Shown: positions 16,958 to 25,418, counted from the stretch's first letter. The stretch is 33,355 nt of DNA from Candidatus Peregrinibacteria bacterium (GCA_018664365.1 JABJOK010000103.1:1-33355); one strand, 5' to 3'. The notes: generated by a model from the letters alone, not told the origin. Translations and numbers: made by a program.

Positions 16958-16992
16958 TTCTTTTCTTTATTTTTATTTTTGGATATCTCCAA

Positions 16993-17021
16993 ATTATACC
17001 TTAAAAAAGACCAAAAGTCGA
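16993..17021 (-). promoter_or_regulatory. Promoter TCGACT-17-TATAAT for the half-glycosyltransferase gene
   Basis: Minus strand: -35-like TCGACT at 17021-17016, 17-base spacer, perfect TATAAT at 16998-16993. Transcription would start near 16986, about 30 bases before ATG 16957. Confidence 0.6.
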
Positions 17022-17032
17022 GGAGCATACTC

Positions 17033-17060
17033 TTGACGCCACCCTCAAGTATTTTATATC
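17033..17060 (+). promoter_or_regulatory. Promoter TTGACG-16-TATATC for the 5'-3' exonuclease
   Basis: -35 TTGACG (17033-17038) and -10 TATATC (17055-17060). The predicted start lies at or just before GTG 17070, so this mRNA is probably leaderless or nearly so. It sits back to back with the promoter of the half-glycosyltransferase. Confidence 0.5.
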
Positions 17061-17069
17061 TTATCCGTT

Positions 17070-17993
17070 GTGAAAAAGTTAATTTTAATCGACGGAAATG
17101 CAGTGATCCACAGGGCCTTCCATGGACTGCCTCCCACCTTTAGAACGCCTGAAGGAGAATTGGTGAATGCAGTTTATGGCTTTTCTTCAATACTTTTAAA
17201 TATTCTAAACGTAGAAAAACCAGAATATATTGCCGTCTCATTTGATTTAGCCAAGAAGACTTTTCGTCACGAAGAGTACAAAGAGTACAAAGCTACCAGG
17301 AAAAAGGCTCCAGACGAACTGTATGCCCAATTTGCACGTGTTAAGGAGGTAGTTAAAGCATTTCAAATTCCAATCTATGAGATAGAAGGGTTCGAAGCAG
17401 ACGATGTGCTTGGAACTCTGGCAAAGCAAGCAGAGAAAAAAGAGGACATAATGACATACATATTTACTGGAGACATGGACATTCTCCAGCTTGTAACGGA
17501 ACGAACAAATGCAATGACTCCTACGAAAGGACTTCAGCCTCCGAAGGTATACACCCCTGAAGAAGTGGTAAAAAAATGGGGATTAAAACCCAGTCAGGTA
17601 GTGGATATGAAGGGACTCCAGGGAGACAGCTCAGACAATATAAAAGGAGTTCCAGGAATTGGGCCCAAGACCGCACAGACCTTGCTTCAGAAATATGGTG
17701 ATTTAGAAGGAATTTACAAACATTTAGATAAGATTAATGGATCCGTTCACGACAAACTTGAAAAAGATAAAGAGAGTGCCTTCTTCAGCCGCAGGCTTGC
17801 AACTATAGTTACAGACGTACCAATGACCCTTGATCTAGAGGAGTGTAAAACGCATGAATACGACCAGGACAAAATAGCAGAACTTTTTCTGAGCCTTAAT
17901 TTTAAGAGCCTTCTAGGGCGTCTAACTGCTTTTAATAACCACTCAGATACTCAAAAAATTGAAGACAGTCCTACCCAGCAATCCCTCTTCTAG
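17070..17993 (+). CDS. Stand-alone 5'-3' exonuclease (PolA N-terminal domain / FEN family)
   Basis: 307 residues, equal to the 5' nuclease domain of DNA polymerase I without the polymerase part. The metal-binding acids are all visible: D8 (LILIDGN), D59 (SFDL), E109, D111 and D112 (GFEADDV), D135 and D137 (TGDMDI), D186 and D189 (GDSSDN). A helix-hairpin-helix GVPGIGPKTA follows (194-203). It should remove RNA primers and flaps during replication and repair. The start is GTG, immediately before KKLILIDGN. A short tail ends QQSLF, which resembles a beta-clamp-binding peptide (QxxLF). A separate polymerase is presumably encoded elsewhere. Confidence 0.93.
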   Translation: MKKLILIDGNAVIHRAFHGLPPTFRTPEGELVNAVYGFSSILLNILNVEKPEYIAVSFDLAKKTFRHEEYKEYKATRKKAPDELYAQFARVKEVVKAFQIPIYEIEGFEADDVLGTLAKQAEKKEDIMTYIFTGDMDILQLVTERTNAMTPTKGLQPPKVYTPEEVVKKWGLKPSQVVDMKGLQGDSSDNIKGVPGIGPKTAQTLLQKYGDLEGIYKHLDKINGSVHDKLEKDKESAFFSRRLATIVTDVPMTLDLEECKTHEYDQDKIAELFLSLNFKSLLGRLTAFNNHSDTQKIEDSPTQQSLF

Positions 17994-18010
17994 TCACCGT
18001 GGTCGGGCTA

Positions 18011-18038
18011 TTGACAAAGGGGAAAAAGGTGTTAGAAT
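18011..18038 (+). promoter_or_regulatory. Promoter TTGACA-16-TAGAAT for the 148-residue unknown gene
   Basis: -35 TTGACA (18011-18016) matches consensus, 16-base spacer, -10 TAGAAT (18033-18038). Start expected near 18045, about 24 bases before ATG 18069. Confidence 0.75.
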
Positions 18039-18068
18039 GGGGGTCTGTAAAATTTAATTTTAATTAAC

Positions 18069-18515
18069 ATGAGTACTGATAAAGGCCCAGGTCTAGGTCC
18101 AGTTGTTGGAACAGATATTCCAGTTCAGATCGAAGAAGTAGTCACGCAAGATGTTGCAATAAACACTGTAGAGGGATTTAAGGATGCTCTTTTAGCTGCA
18201 CTACCTGAGGGGGTGCCAGTTAATAGAAGAGCCTTAAGAGTACTTGGTCAGATGCAAAAAGATAGTTCAGAAATGCAAAGATGGTTGCAAGAAGCACCTC
18301 TTGATCAAATTCAATCGCGTATTCGTAATTTGAGTTTGCACGCTCAATCAGAGGCTGATGGAGGGGTCGAAATTGAGTACGATTTTATAACTACTGGTGA
18401 GAAGCCTACTCCTCGCCACCCAGGAGCGGATGATCAATTTATGGGCAATCCTGGTTGGGGCGCAAGCACATACCAAGACCAAATGCATACAGGAAGAAAT
18501 CCAGAACAAGAGTAG
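18069..18515 (+). CDS. Unknown small soluble protein
   Basis: 148 residues, family not recognised. No signal peptide, membrane segment or catalytic motif is seen. The middle (about 35-95) looks helical, with AINTVEGFKDALLAAL and a QMQKDSSEMQRWLQ stretch; the C-terminal 45 residues are polar, Gly/Pro-rich and probably disordered. It has its own strong promoter and its own hairpin terminator, so it is a monocistronic, probably well-expressed gene between the exonuclease and ftsA. The strong signals support a real gene despite the lack of a family. Confidence 0.7.
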   Translation: MSTDKGPGLGPVVGTDIPVQIEEVVTQDVAINTVEGFKDALLAALPEGVPVNRRALRVLGQMQKDSSEMQRWLQEAPLDQIQSRIRNLSLHAQSEADGGVEIEYDFITTGEKPTPRHPGADDQFMGNPGWGASTYQDQMHTGRNPEQE

Positions 18516-18544
18516 GTAACTGAATTTCATCATTTGAAATAAGC

Positions 18545-18570
18545 AAGGCCCCTTTATAACTAGGGGCCTT
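18545..18570 (+). terminator. Hairpin terminator after the unknown gene
   Basis: AAGGCCCC (18545-18552) pairs perfectly with GGGGCCTT (18563-18570) around a ten-base loop. The following T-run is short (TT then GA), so termination may be partial, although a TTTTTT lies about 23 bases further on. Confidence 0.7.
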
Positions 18571-18630
18571 TGACCGAATAAGTTTTTTGTACAGACTCTT
18601 GAAAAATGCAAAGATTTTACCCAAATAAGA

Positions 18631-18659
18631 TTGTAACTATTTTGCATTTTTAGTAATAT
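18631..18659 (+). promoter_or_regulatory. Promoter TTGTAA-17-TAATAT for ftsA
   Basis: -35 TTGTAA (18631-18636), 17-base spacer, -10 TAATAT (18654-18659). Start expected near 18666, leaving a 29-base A/T-rich leader before ATG 18695. Confidence 0.5.
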
Positions 18660-18694
18660 CAAACACGCACTAGTGGGCTTTTAAAATTTTATTT

Positions 18695-19936
18695 ATGGCA
18701 AGACCAAAAATCGTTGCTAGTCTTGATATCGGAAGTTCTAAAATCAGGACAGTAGTTGGAGTACAAGAAGACGGAAATCCAGTTCCAAATATTATAGGAG
18801 TAGGTATTGCTCCATCGACAGGACTTAGAAAAGGAGCAGTAATTGATGTTGAAGAGACAATCAATAGCGTTTCAGCTTCCTTAGAAGACGCAGAGAGAAT
18901 GGCAGGAGAACCAATTAATCACGTATTCCTAGGAATAGGTGGTAACCATATTGAATCAATAAATTCAAAGGGAGTAATAGCTATTGGTCAGGAGCACGCA
19001 GAGATAAATGAAGAGGACGTAGACCGTGTTATTGAAGCCGCTCAGGCAGTTACTATTCCATCAAACCGTAGAATACTTCGCATAATTCCAAAAACTTTTG
19101 CTGTTGATGAACAAAAAGGAATTAAGTATCCAGTTGGAATGAGCGGAATTAGACTAGAGGTAGAAACACATATTGTTACTGGATTCGATCCAATTATTAA
19201 AAATATTGAAAAATGCGTTCTGCAGTCAGGAGTAGATATTGATGATATCATTCCAGCAAGTTTGGCTCCTGCAGAAGCCGTCATTTCAAAGAGACAGAAA
19301 GAATTAGGAGTAGTAGTAGTTGATATTGGTTGCGGATCAACGTCTGTGAGTGTATTTGAAGATGGTTCAACACTTCATACCGCAGTTGTCCCAGTGGGAG
19401 GTGAAAATGTGACAAATGACATCGCAATCGGATTAAAGACATCCATTGATACTGCTGAAAAGATAAAGATTGAATACGGTTCTACAATTCCGGAAGACGT
19501 AAACGACAGAGAAACTATAGACCTTTCGCACATCAGTAAGATAGACACGCACGTTGTTTCAAAGAAGCAGGTAGTCGAGATCATTCAAGCAAGATATCAC
19601 GAGATCTTACTACTTGTGAAAGATGAGCTCGCAAAGATACACAGAGACGGAATGTTACCAGCTGGAGTGATCCTTACAGGAGCAGGGGCAAAGATTCCTG
19701 GAGTGATCGATCTAGCAAGAGAAACTCTGAATTTACCAGCACAGATAGGATTCCCACAGAACTATGATGGTGTAGTAGACAAGATCGATGATCCTGCCTA
19801 CGCAACTGCTATTGGACTTCTCGTATGGGGATCAAGGTTCGAAGGTCGCTATCACGGCGGAATAGGTTTAAAGGGCATCAACATAAGGAAAGGACTCAGC
19901 AATGTAAAGGGATGGTTCAAGAACTTGCTTCCCTAG
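18695..19936 (+). CDS. ftsA: Cell division protein FtsA
   Basis: 413 residues, normal length. Actin-fold phosphate motifs are present: VASLDIGSSKIRTVVG near the start (phosphate 1), VVVDIGCGSTSVSVFE (about 207-222, phosphate 2) and ILTGAGAKIPGV (adenosine loop, about 327-338). The 1C domain region follows the first motif. The C terminus GLSNVKGWFKNLLP is a short amphipathic helix, as expected for membrane attachment. FtsA tethers FtsZ to the membrane and recruits the divisome. ftsZ follows after 63 bases, the conserved order, but no other dcw genes adjoin. No Shine-Dalgarno. Confidence 0.96.
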   Translation: MARPKIVASLDIGSSKIRTVVGVQEDGNPVPNIIGVGIAPSTGLRKGAVIDVEETINSVSASLEDAERMAGEPINHVFLGIGGNHIESINSKGVIAIGQEHAEINEEDVDRVIEAAQAVTIPSNRRILRIIPKTFAVDEQKGIKYPVGMSGIRLEVETHIVTGFDPIIKNIEKCVLQSGVDIDDIIPASLAPAEAVISKRQKELGVVVVDIGCGSTSVSVFEDGSTLHTAVVPVGGENVTNDIAIGLKTSIDTAEKIKIEYGSTIPEDVNDRETIDLSHISKIDTHVVSKKQVVEIIQARYHEILLLVKDELAKIHRDGMLPAGVILTGAGAKIPGVIDLARETLNLPAQIGFPQNYDGVVDKIDDPAYATAIGLLVWGSRFEGRYHGGIGLKGINIRKGLSNVKGWFKNLLP

Positions 19937-19942
19937 ACTTCA

Positions 19943-19973
19943 CCTTGACAATATGTCAAGGGCGCGGTAATAA
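19943..19973 (+). promoter_or_regulatory. Palindrome overlapping a promoter between ftsA and ftsZ
   Basis: A perfect inverted repeat CCTTGACA-ATA-TGTCAAGG (19943-19961) begins seven bases after the ftsA stop. Its left arm contains a consensus -35 TTGACA (19945-19950), and TAATAA (19968-19973) lies 17 bases later as a possible -10. This looks like a repressor operator on an internal ftsZ promoter, or an attenuating hairpin. A second -10-like TATAAT (19984-19989) is ten bases before the ftsZ ATG. No T-run follows, so a classical terminator is unlikely. Confidence 0.65.
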
Positions 19974-19999
19974 TTTAGGTCCTTATAATAATAAGTATT

Positions 20000-21175
20000 A
20001 TGGCTACAGAAGATAACCAACCAGATCTTAAAAATCTGTTCTCATCTCAACGTGAGGCAACAGATAAAGTTAAACCAAAACCAAAAACAATGGAGGTTAC
20101 TCCAGAAATAACTCCCGTAGCTAGCATCAAAGTAATTGGTGTAGGAGGAGGAGGAGGAAATGCAGTAAATAGAATGATCAAGGCCGGACTAAAAGGTATC
20201 GATTTCATTTCGGTGAATACAGATGCACAGGCTCTTTATCATTCAGAAGCTGGTACCAAAATAAATATTGGTAAAGCTACTACTCGTGGACTTGGAGCAG
20301 GAAGTAATCCTGATCTAGGACGCCAAGCAGCTGAAGAAAGTATTGAAGAAATCAAGGATTCAATTGATGGAGCAGACATGATTTTCATCACTTGCGGACT
20401 TGGTGGAGGTACTGGAACAGGAGGAGGTCCTGTTATTGCTGAGGCAGCACGTGAGCTAGGTATTCTTACAGTAGCTGTAGTTACAAGACCATTCTCATTT
20501 GAGGGACAAAGAAGAAAAACTCAAGCGGATGAAGGTCTTGAAAATTTGAGAAACAAGGTTGATACATTAATTACAATTCCAAACGACAAAATCCTTTCAA
20601 TCATTGATAAGAAGACACCTCTTAACGATGCATTCGCAGTAGTGGATGACGTTCTAAGACAAGGTGTTCAAGGTATTGCTGATCTAATCACAGTACACGG
20701 AATGATCAATGTGGATTTCGCAGACGTAAAGACTGTTATGGAGAATGCAGGTTCAGCACTTATGGGTATCGGATACGGTACTGGAGAATCTCGTGCTGGA
20801 GAAGCTGCAAAAGCTGCCATCGAAAGTCCACTACTTGAACTTTCAATTGATGGAGCTAAAGGTGTTCTATTCAATGTTACTGGAGGAAACGACCTTAGTA
20901 TGTTCGAGGTTGATGAAGCAGCTAGAGTTATTACGGAAGCTGCAGATCCAGAAGCAAATATTATATTTGGTGCAGTAATCAACGATTCATATACCGGAGA
21001 AGTCAAAATCACAGTTGTAGCCACTGGATTTGACTACAAGCAGAACGACGGATCAATTCTAAGACCACGACAAACATTCGCACCAAAATCAACTACTGCA
21101 TCTGACGAAATGCCAATCAAGCAAACAGATAACGAGCTTGATATTCCAGCATTCATTCGTCAAAAGATGAACTAA
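20000..21175 (+). CDS. ftsZ: Cell division protein FtsZ
   Basis: 391 residues. The tubulin GTP-binding signature GGGTGTG is at 135-141, the T7 synergy loop NVDFADV near 240, and the N-terminal GVGGGGGNAVNRM at about 47-59. The C-terminal peptide DIPAFIRQKMN is the conserved tail that binds FtsA. The N-terminal extension before the core is about 40 residues, longer than the ~10 usual, and is polar and Pro/Lys-rich. The linker before the C-terminal peptide is short. FtsZ assembles the division ring at mid-cell. A terminator follows at 21211. Confidence 0.97.
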   Translation: MATEDNQPDLKNLFSSQREATDKVKPKPKTMEVTPEITPVASIKVIGVGGGGGNAVNRMIKAGLKGIDFISVNTDAQALYHSEAGTKINIGKATTRGLGAGSNPDLGRQAAEESIEEIKDSIDGADMIFITCGLGGGTGTGGGPVIAEAARELGILTVAVVTRPFSFEGQRRKTQADEGLENLRNKVDTLITIPNDKILSIIDKKTPLNDAFAVVDDVLRQGVQGIADLITVHGMINVDFADVKTVMENAGSALMGIGYGTGESRAGEAAKAAIESPLLELSIDGAKGVLFNVTGGNDLSMFEVDEAARVITEAADPEANIIFGAVINDSYTGEVKITVVATGFDYKQNDGSILRPRQTFAPKSTTASDEMPIKQTDNELDIPAFIRQKMN

Positions 21176-21210
21176 CATAGTTTTAAAAGATTTCTCGAGA
21201 GAGTTTAAAA

Positions 21211-21239
21211 GGTCGCCCTACACGGGGTGGCTTTTTTTT
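21211..21239 (+). terminator. Rho-independent terminator after ftsZ
   Basis: GTCGCCC pairs with GGGTGGC (two G-U pairs) around a short TACAC-containing loop and is followed by a run of eight or more T. It closes the ftsA-ftsZ unit. Confidence 0.8.
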
Positions 21240-21264
21240 ATCAAAAAAGGTACCATTGTCGCGT

Positions 21265-22299
21265 ATGAAAGCCAAAATATTAGAAAAAAATCAGGAGGAA
21301 CTTTGGGATAAATTTGTGAAGGAGCATCCCCTTGGAACCATTCACCAAACAACTGCCTGGGGTAAATTCCAAACTCGAATAAAATCCCGTAACAAAAAAT
21401 GGATAATTGGTCTTTTTGAAGGTGAAAAACTTATTGGTGGAACAATGATGGTGCGCCACAGCCTACCAAAGGGGTATTGTTTTTTATATTGCGCTCGTGG
21501 TCCACTTTTGGACTTTAATCCAGACACAATAGAGGAGCAAATGTCAGCCATTAGAAAAGAGGCAGGATCAATTGCAAAAGAAGAGAATGCTATCTTTTTA
21601 AGAGTAGACCCCTCACTCAAAAGGATGAAAAAACTCAAGAGGTTTCACATTTCACATAGTGGATTTCAACCTGAGCACACACTTTTGCTAGATCTAAAGC
21701 TTTCAGAAGAGTCTTTGCTTGAACAGATGAAACAAAAGGGGCGTTACAATATTCGTTTGGCAAAGAAAAAAGGAGTAAAGATACATCTGTGTAATCCAAG
21801 AAATCCAGAAGAGTTCGAGAGAGATATAGATGCCTATTATAAAATGCTAAAAGAAACTACTCAAAGGGATGGATTCTCAGCTCACAATAAAGATGTTTAC
21901 AGGAATATGGTGGAAGTTTTGACAGGGCATAACTTTGTTAAATTCTATATCGCCGAATACGAAGGGAAGATATTGGCAGCGACTATTGTGACTTATTTCA
22001 AAGATACAGCCACTTATTACTATGGTGTTTCAAGTAATCACTGCAGAAATCTTATGGCGCCGTACCTTCTTCAATGGGAAGCAATTAAAGAAGCAAAAAA
22101 GCATGAAATGAAAACCTATGATTTTCTTGGAATATCTCCACCACATGCAAAAGACCACTCATGGAAAGGAGTAACAGAGTTTAAAAGAAAATTTGGAGGC
22201 AAAGAAGTTTCTTACACTCCCCCACAAGAATATGCCTATAAACCATTTATTTATTGGCTATACCGAATATACAAGTGGCAACAAAAACTGCGCTCTTAG
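21265..22299 (+). CDS. FemAB/FemX-type aminoacyltransferase (peptidoglycan interpeptide bridge)
   Basis: About 344 residues. Two GNAT-like halves typical of Fem transferases are seen: the first with HQTTAWGKFQ and FLYCARGPLLDF, the second with LLEQMKQKGRYNIRLAKKKGVKI, KFYIAEYEGKILAATIV and YYYGVSS followed by APYLLQWEAI and YDFLGI. Fem enzymes add amino acids from aminoacyl-tRNA to the lipid II stem peptide at the membrane (family knowledge). Start: TTG 21256 would add three residues; ATG 21265 is preferred. A TACCAT -10-like box ends eight bases before this ATG, suggesting a leaderless mRNA. Its stop overlaps the stop of def by three bases on the opposite strand. Confidence 0.88.
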   Translation: MKAKILEKNQEELWDKFVKEHPLGTIHQTTAWGKFQTRIKSRNKKWIIGLFEGEKLIGGTMMVRHSLPKGYCFLYCARGPLLDFNPDTIEEQMSAIRKEAGSIAKEENAIFLRVDPSLKRMKKLKRFHISHSGFQPEHTLLLDLKLSEESLLEQMKQKGRYNIRLAKKKGVKIHLCNPRNPEEFERDIDAYYKMLKETTQRDGFSAHNKDVYRNMVEVLTGHNFVKFYIAEYEGKILAATIVTYFKDTATYYYGVSSNHCRNLMAPYLLQWEAIKEAKKHEMKTYDFLGISPPHAKDHSWKGVTEFKRKFGGKEVSYTPPQEYAYKPFIYWLYRIYKWQQKLRS

Positions 22300-22784
22300 A
22301 ACAGTAAATCTTCTGTCTTAGATCCTTTTCCCATTCTATCCGGAAACATAATTCCGTCTAGGTGGTCGTTTTCATGCTGAACCTCTCGAGCATTAAGACC
22401 GCTTAGCTTAAGCACCTGATTATGTCCGTCTACATCTTTAAATTCAACCACGCAATTTACATACCTTTCAACCTTCCCATACATTCCAGGAAGACTTAGA
22501 CACCCCTCTTCATCGATTTCCATCTTATTATCAGGATATGTGATCTCAGGATTAAAAAGCGCAATCAACTTCTGGCCTGCCTTTCCATAGTCCAGCGTAA
22601 TTAAAAACATTCGCACATTTTCTCCCACCTGTGGAGCTGCAAGCCCAAGTCCACTAGCTGAGGTCATCGTCTCCTTCATGTCCTTTACCAGCTTCTTTAA
22701 AGACTTATCAAAATTTTTCACAGGCTCACTCACCTTGCGGAGAATAGGGTTGTCGAGGCCTGTAATAATTTTAAGCTTAGCCAT
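22296..22784 (-). CDS. def: Peptide deformylase
   Basis: 162 residues. The three deformylase motifs are intact: GLGLAAPQVG (45-54), EGCLSLP (93-99, metal ligand Cys95) and HENDH (137-141, ligands His137 and His141, catalytic Glu138). It removes the formyl group from nascent protein N termini in the cytosol. The ATG lies two bases after the prfB stop, so the two form an operon with coupled translation. The C terminus is short. Confidence 0.97.
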   Translation of the reverse strand: MAKLKIITGLDNPILRKVSEPVKNFDKSLKKLVKDMKETMTSASGLGLAAPQVGENVRMFLITLDYGKAGQKLIALFNPEITYPDNKMEIDEEGCLSLPGMYGKVERYVNCVVEFKDVDGHNQVLKLSGLNAREVQHENDHLDGIMFPDRMGKGSKTEDLLF

Positions 22785-22786
22785 AT

Positions 22787-23884
22787 TTAGTACTTAAATT
22801 TAGCATTCTTTAACTCTGCTTCAATAAATCCGTCTATCTCTCCATCAAACACTGCATCTGGATTATTTTCTTCATAATCAGTTCGATGATCTTTTACCAT
22901 TTTATATGGATGCAACACATAAGATCTAATTTGATTTCCCCAGGCAATATCCTTTGGTTCTCCACGGAGTTTACCAATTTCATCTGTTTGCTGCTCTTCC
23001 ATCAAATCTACAATTCTAGAATGCAGAACTTTCATCGCGTGTTCTTTGTTTTGAAGCTGGCTACGTTCATTTTGACACTGAACGACGAGTCCAGTCGGTA
23101 TGTGCGTAATACGCACCGCAGAATCAGTTGTATTAACTCCCTGTCCACCACATCCACCAGCCCTATACACATCAATCTTTAAATCATCTTCTTTAATATC
23201 TATATCTTCGAAATGAATCTCTGGCAGAATCTCAACCAGCACAAACGAAGTCTCCCTAGTATGTTTAGAGTTAAATGGTGAAAGGCGAACTAGTCTATGT
23301 ATTCCTCTTTCGCCTTTTAGGTATCCATAGGCAAACTGGCCTTTTACCTGAAAGGTCACGCTTTTAATTCCTGCCTCCTCCCCAGCTGACTTATCCATCA
23401 CAATTACCTCAAACTCCATCCTTTCAGCATATTTCAGATACATTCGTAGAAGCATCTCTCCAAAATCCTGTGCATCAGTTCCTCCAGTTCCTGCATGAAT
23501 TGTAATGATCGCATTGTTCTCATCGTACTTCCCACTTAGGAATGTTGAGATCTCTAATTTTTTCCATCTTTCTCCAAGCTTTTTAACCATACTTACAAAC
23601 TCCTCTGCAGCCTCAGGATCCTTTTCTGGATGAATCTCTGGAAGCAGTCCATTTAGCTCATCAGTTTCACCAATAATTCCTTCCCAGATATCTATTGTTT
23701 TAGTTATATTTGCCGCTTTTTGGCTAATTTCTTGAGCCTTATCACTATCATCCCAAAATCCAGGAGCAGCCATCTCTTTATTCAATTTTTCAACCTCTTC
23801 TTTCTTTCCAGGAATATCAACTTTTTTCAGTCCATCTTTAATAAATGCCGTTAGTTCTTTCAGTTCTGCCTTTATTTCATGCAT
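22787..23884 (-). CDS. prfB: Peptide chain release factor 2 (RF2), no frameshift site
   Basis: 365 residues from ATG 23884 (starting HEIKAELKEL). The GGQ motif that triggers peptide release is present as GGCGGQGVNTTDSAVRITH (near residue 245), and the RF2-type SPF tripeptide for UGA/UAA reading as VRLSPFNSKHTRE (near 200). The whole gene is one open frame: the usual early in-frame UGA with +1 frameshift of many prfB genes is absent. A GTG 42 bases further upstream would add 14 residues but abuts the divergent flippase start, so I reject it. RF2 implies that UGA is a stop codon in this organism. Operon with def. Confidence 0.96.
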   Translation of the reverse strand: MHEIKAELKELTAFIKDGLKKVDIPGKKEEVEKLNKEMAAPGFWDDSDKAQEISQKAANITKTIDIWEGIIGETDELNGLLPEIHPEKDPEAAEEFVSMVKKLGERWKKLEISTFLSGKYDENNAIITIHAGTGGTDAQDFGEMLLRMYLKYAERMEFEVIVMDKSAGEEAGIKSVTFQVKGQFAYGYLKGERGIHRLVRLSPFNSKHTRETSFVLVEILPEIHFEDIDIKEDDLKIDVYRAGGCGGQGVNTTDSAVRITHIPTGLVVQCQNERSQLQNKEHAMKVLHSRIVDLMEEQQTDEIGKLRGEPKDIAWGNQIRSYVLHPYKMVKDHRTDYEENNPDAVFDGEIDGFIEAELKNAKFKY

Positions 23885-23926
23885 AAAAATAGGTAAATTA
23901 TCGGAAGTGAGTATAACATAGGCCAC

Positions 23927-25411
23927 ATGTCGATCGCACGAAAAATTTTGTCCAATACGATAGCTCAGGTTATTGGAAAAATAGTAGTAGCATTCATCGG
24001 GCTTGCAGTTGTAAAAATAGCTACAAACTATCTTTCTTTAGAAGGATATGGTGAATACGTACTGATTTATGAGTTTTTAGCTTTCTTTGGAATAGCTGCC
24101 GATTTAGGGCTTTTTACTATTGCCGTAAAAGAAATGTCCGAAGACGAAAAAAGGATTCCTATGATTATTGGAAACATCCTTTCCCTAAGGACTATCCTAG
24201 TAACTATAACGATGGGGTTGGCAGTCCTAACAGTATTCCTGGTTCCAAAATATGCAGATACACGCGTACCAATAGGTGTTGCGATTGCAGCCTTTACTGT
24301 GTTTGTAACTATTTTAAATGGAACAATCTCAAGCGTATTGCAGACAAAGCTCAAGATGGAAATAGCCTCACTTACAACTGTGCTCGGGCGAATCGTTTCA
24401 CTCGGACTTATGATTTATGTAGTCTTTTTTGGATTCAAGACAGACACAAATATGGGGTTTTATATGTTGATTGCAGCTGGAGTTGTTGGAAACCTTGCAA
24501 TGCTTCTTTCTACTAACTACTTCGTTAAAAAAATTACGCCACTTGAATACAGATTTGATCTAGATCTCTGGAAGGAAGTGTTGATAAAGTCACTCCCCTA
24601 TGGGCTTGCGCTTATTTTAAATACAATTTATTTCCGTGTAGATTCAATTTTAATTTCTGTAATAAAAGACCAGGAAGAGGTAGGAATCTATGGAGTTGCG
24701 ATGAAGATGCTTGAGCACTTTGCGATTCTTCCTCTCTACTTTATGAATTCGGTACTTCCTGTTCTCACAAAGGCAGTAAAAGAGAAGTCAGAAAGATATA
24801 AGAAAATTATTAGATACGCCTTCGACTTCTTGGCAGCTATGGCCGTTCCTATGGTGGTAGGAGGGTTCGTACTGGCCTTCCCCATCATATTTGTAGTATC
24901 TAGCCCAGAATACTTAAGTCGCCTCTCTGAGGGCTTCTATGGTTCCGACATTGCCTTTCAGATATTGATCTTTGCACTGTTGTTCCAATTCCTAAATGTG
25001 CTCTTTGCCTTTATTTTAATTTCGGTAAACAAACAGTCTCGGTTACTTCTTATAAACGGGTCAGTGGTGATTTTTAATATCGTTACAAATATTATTTTTA
25101 TTCCAGAGTACGGATTTCGCGGAGCAGCTCTAACCAGTGTGATTTCAGAGTTCTTAATATTGGTTGCCACCTGGACAGTAGCTAAGCGCTATTTGAAGTT
25201 TTCAGTTAATCTCAAAAATCTAGCAAAGATAATCTTTTCTGCCCTTGTAATGGGTGCAGCAGTTCATTATTTGCAGCCATACACGTATGAACTCATAGAA
25301 AACTGGAGTATTCTATTGCTCATTCCACTTGGAGGAGCTATCTACGTTGCAATGCTCTTCCTTACAAAAACAGTCGATAAAGAAATGCTGGCACTAATAA
25401 GAAGAAAATAA
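23927..25411 (+). CDS. Wzx-like polysaccharide/oligosaccharide flippase (MOP superfamily)
   Basis: 494 residues with roughly 14 hydrophobic segments. The N terminus (ARKILSNTIAQVIGKIVVAF, then LSLEGYGEYVLIYEFLAFFGIAADLGL) is typical of O-antigen/teichoic-type flippases, with the YG(E/x)Y and DLGL motifs. It probably moves a lipid-linked glycan across the cytoplasmic membrane, matching the glycosyltransferase and Fem genes nearby. Lipid II transport (MurJ-like) is possible but the motifs fit Wzx better. A TATAAC box (23912-23917) ends nine bases before ATG. It ends seven bases from the convergent murD stop. Confidence 0.88.
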   Translation: MSIARKILSNTIAQVIGKIVVAFIGLAVVKIATNYLSLEGYGEYVLIYEFLAFFGIAADLGLFTIAVKEMSEDEKRIPMIIGNILSLRTILVTITMGLAVLTVFLVPKYADTRVPIGVAIAAFTVFVTILNGTISSVLQTKLKMEIASLTTVLGRIVSLGLMIYVVFFGFKTDTNMGFYMLIAAGVVGNLAMLLSTNYFVKKITPLEYRFDLDLWKEVLIKSLPYGLALILNTIYFRVDSILISVIKDQEEVGIYGVAMKMLEHFAILPLYFMNSVLPVLTKAVKEKSERYKKIIRYAFDFLAAMAVPMVVGGFVLAFPIIFVVSSPEYLSRLSEGFYGSDIAFQILIFALLFQFLNVLFAFILISVNKQSRLLLINGSVVIFNIVTNIIFIPEYGFRGAALTSVISEFLILVATWTVAKRYLKFSVNLKNLAKIIFSALVMGAAVHYLQPYTYELIENWSILLLIPLGGAIYVAMLFLTKTVDKEMLALIRRK

Positions 25412-25418
25412 TTTAAGA

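Noticed and set aside
22787..23926. Longer prfB start at GTG 23926
   Set aside because: It would abut the divergent flippase start and leave no room for promoters; residues 1-14 do not fit RF2, while ATG 23884 begins the normal helix.
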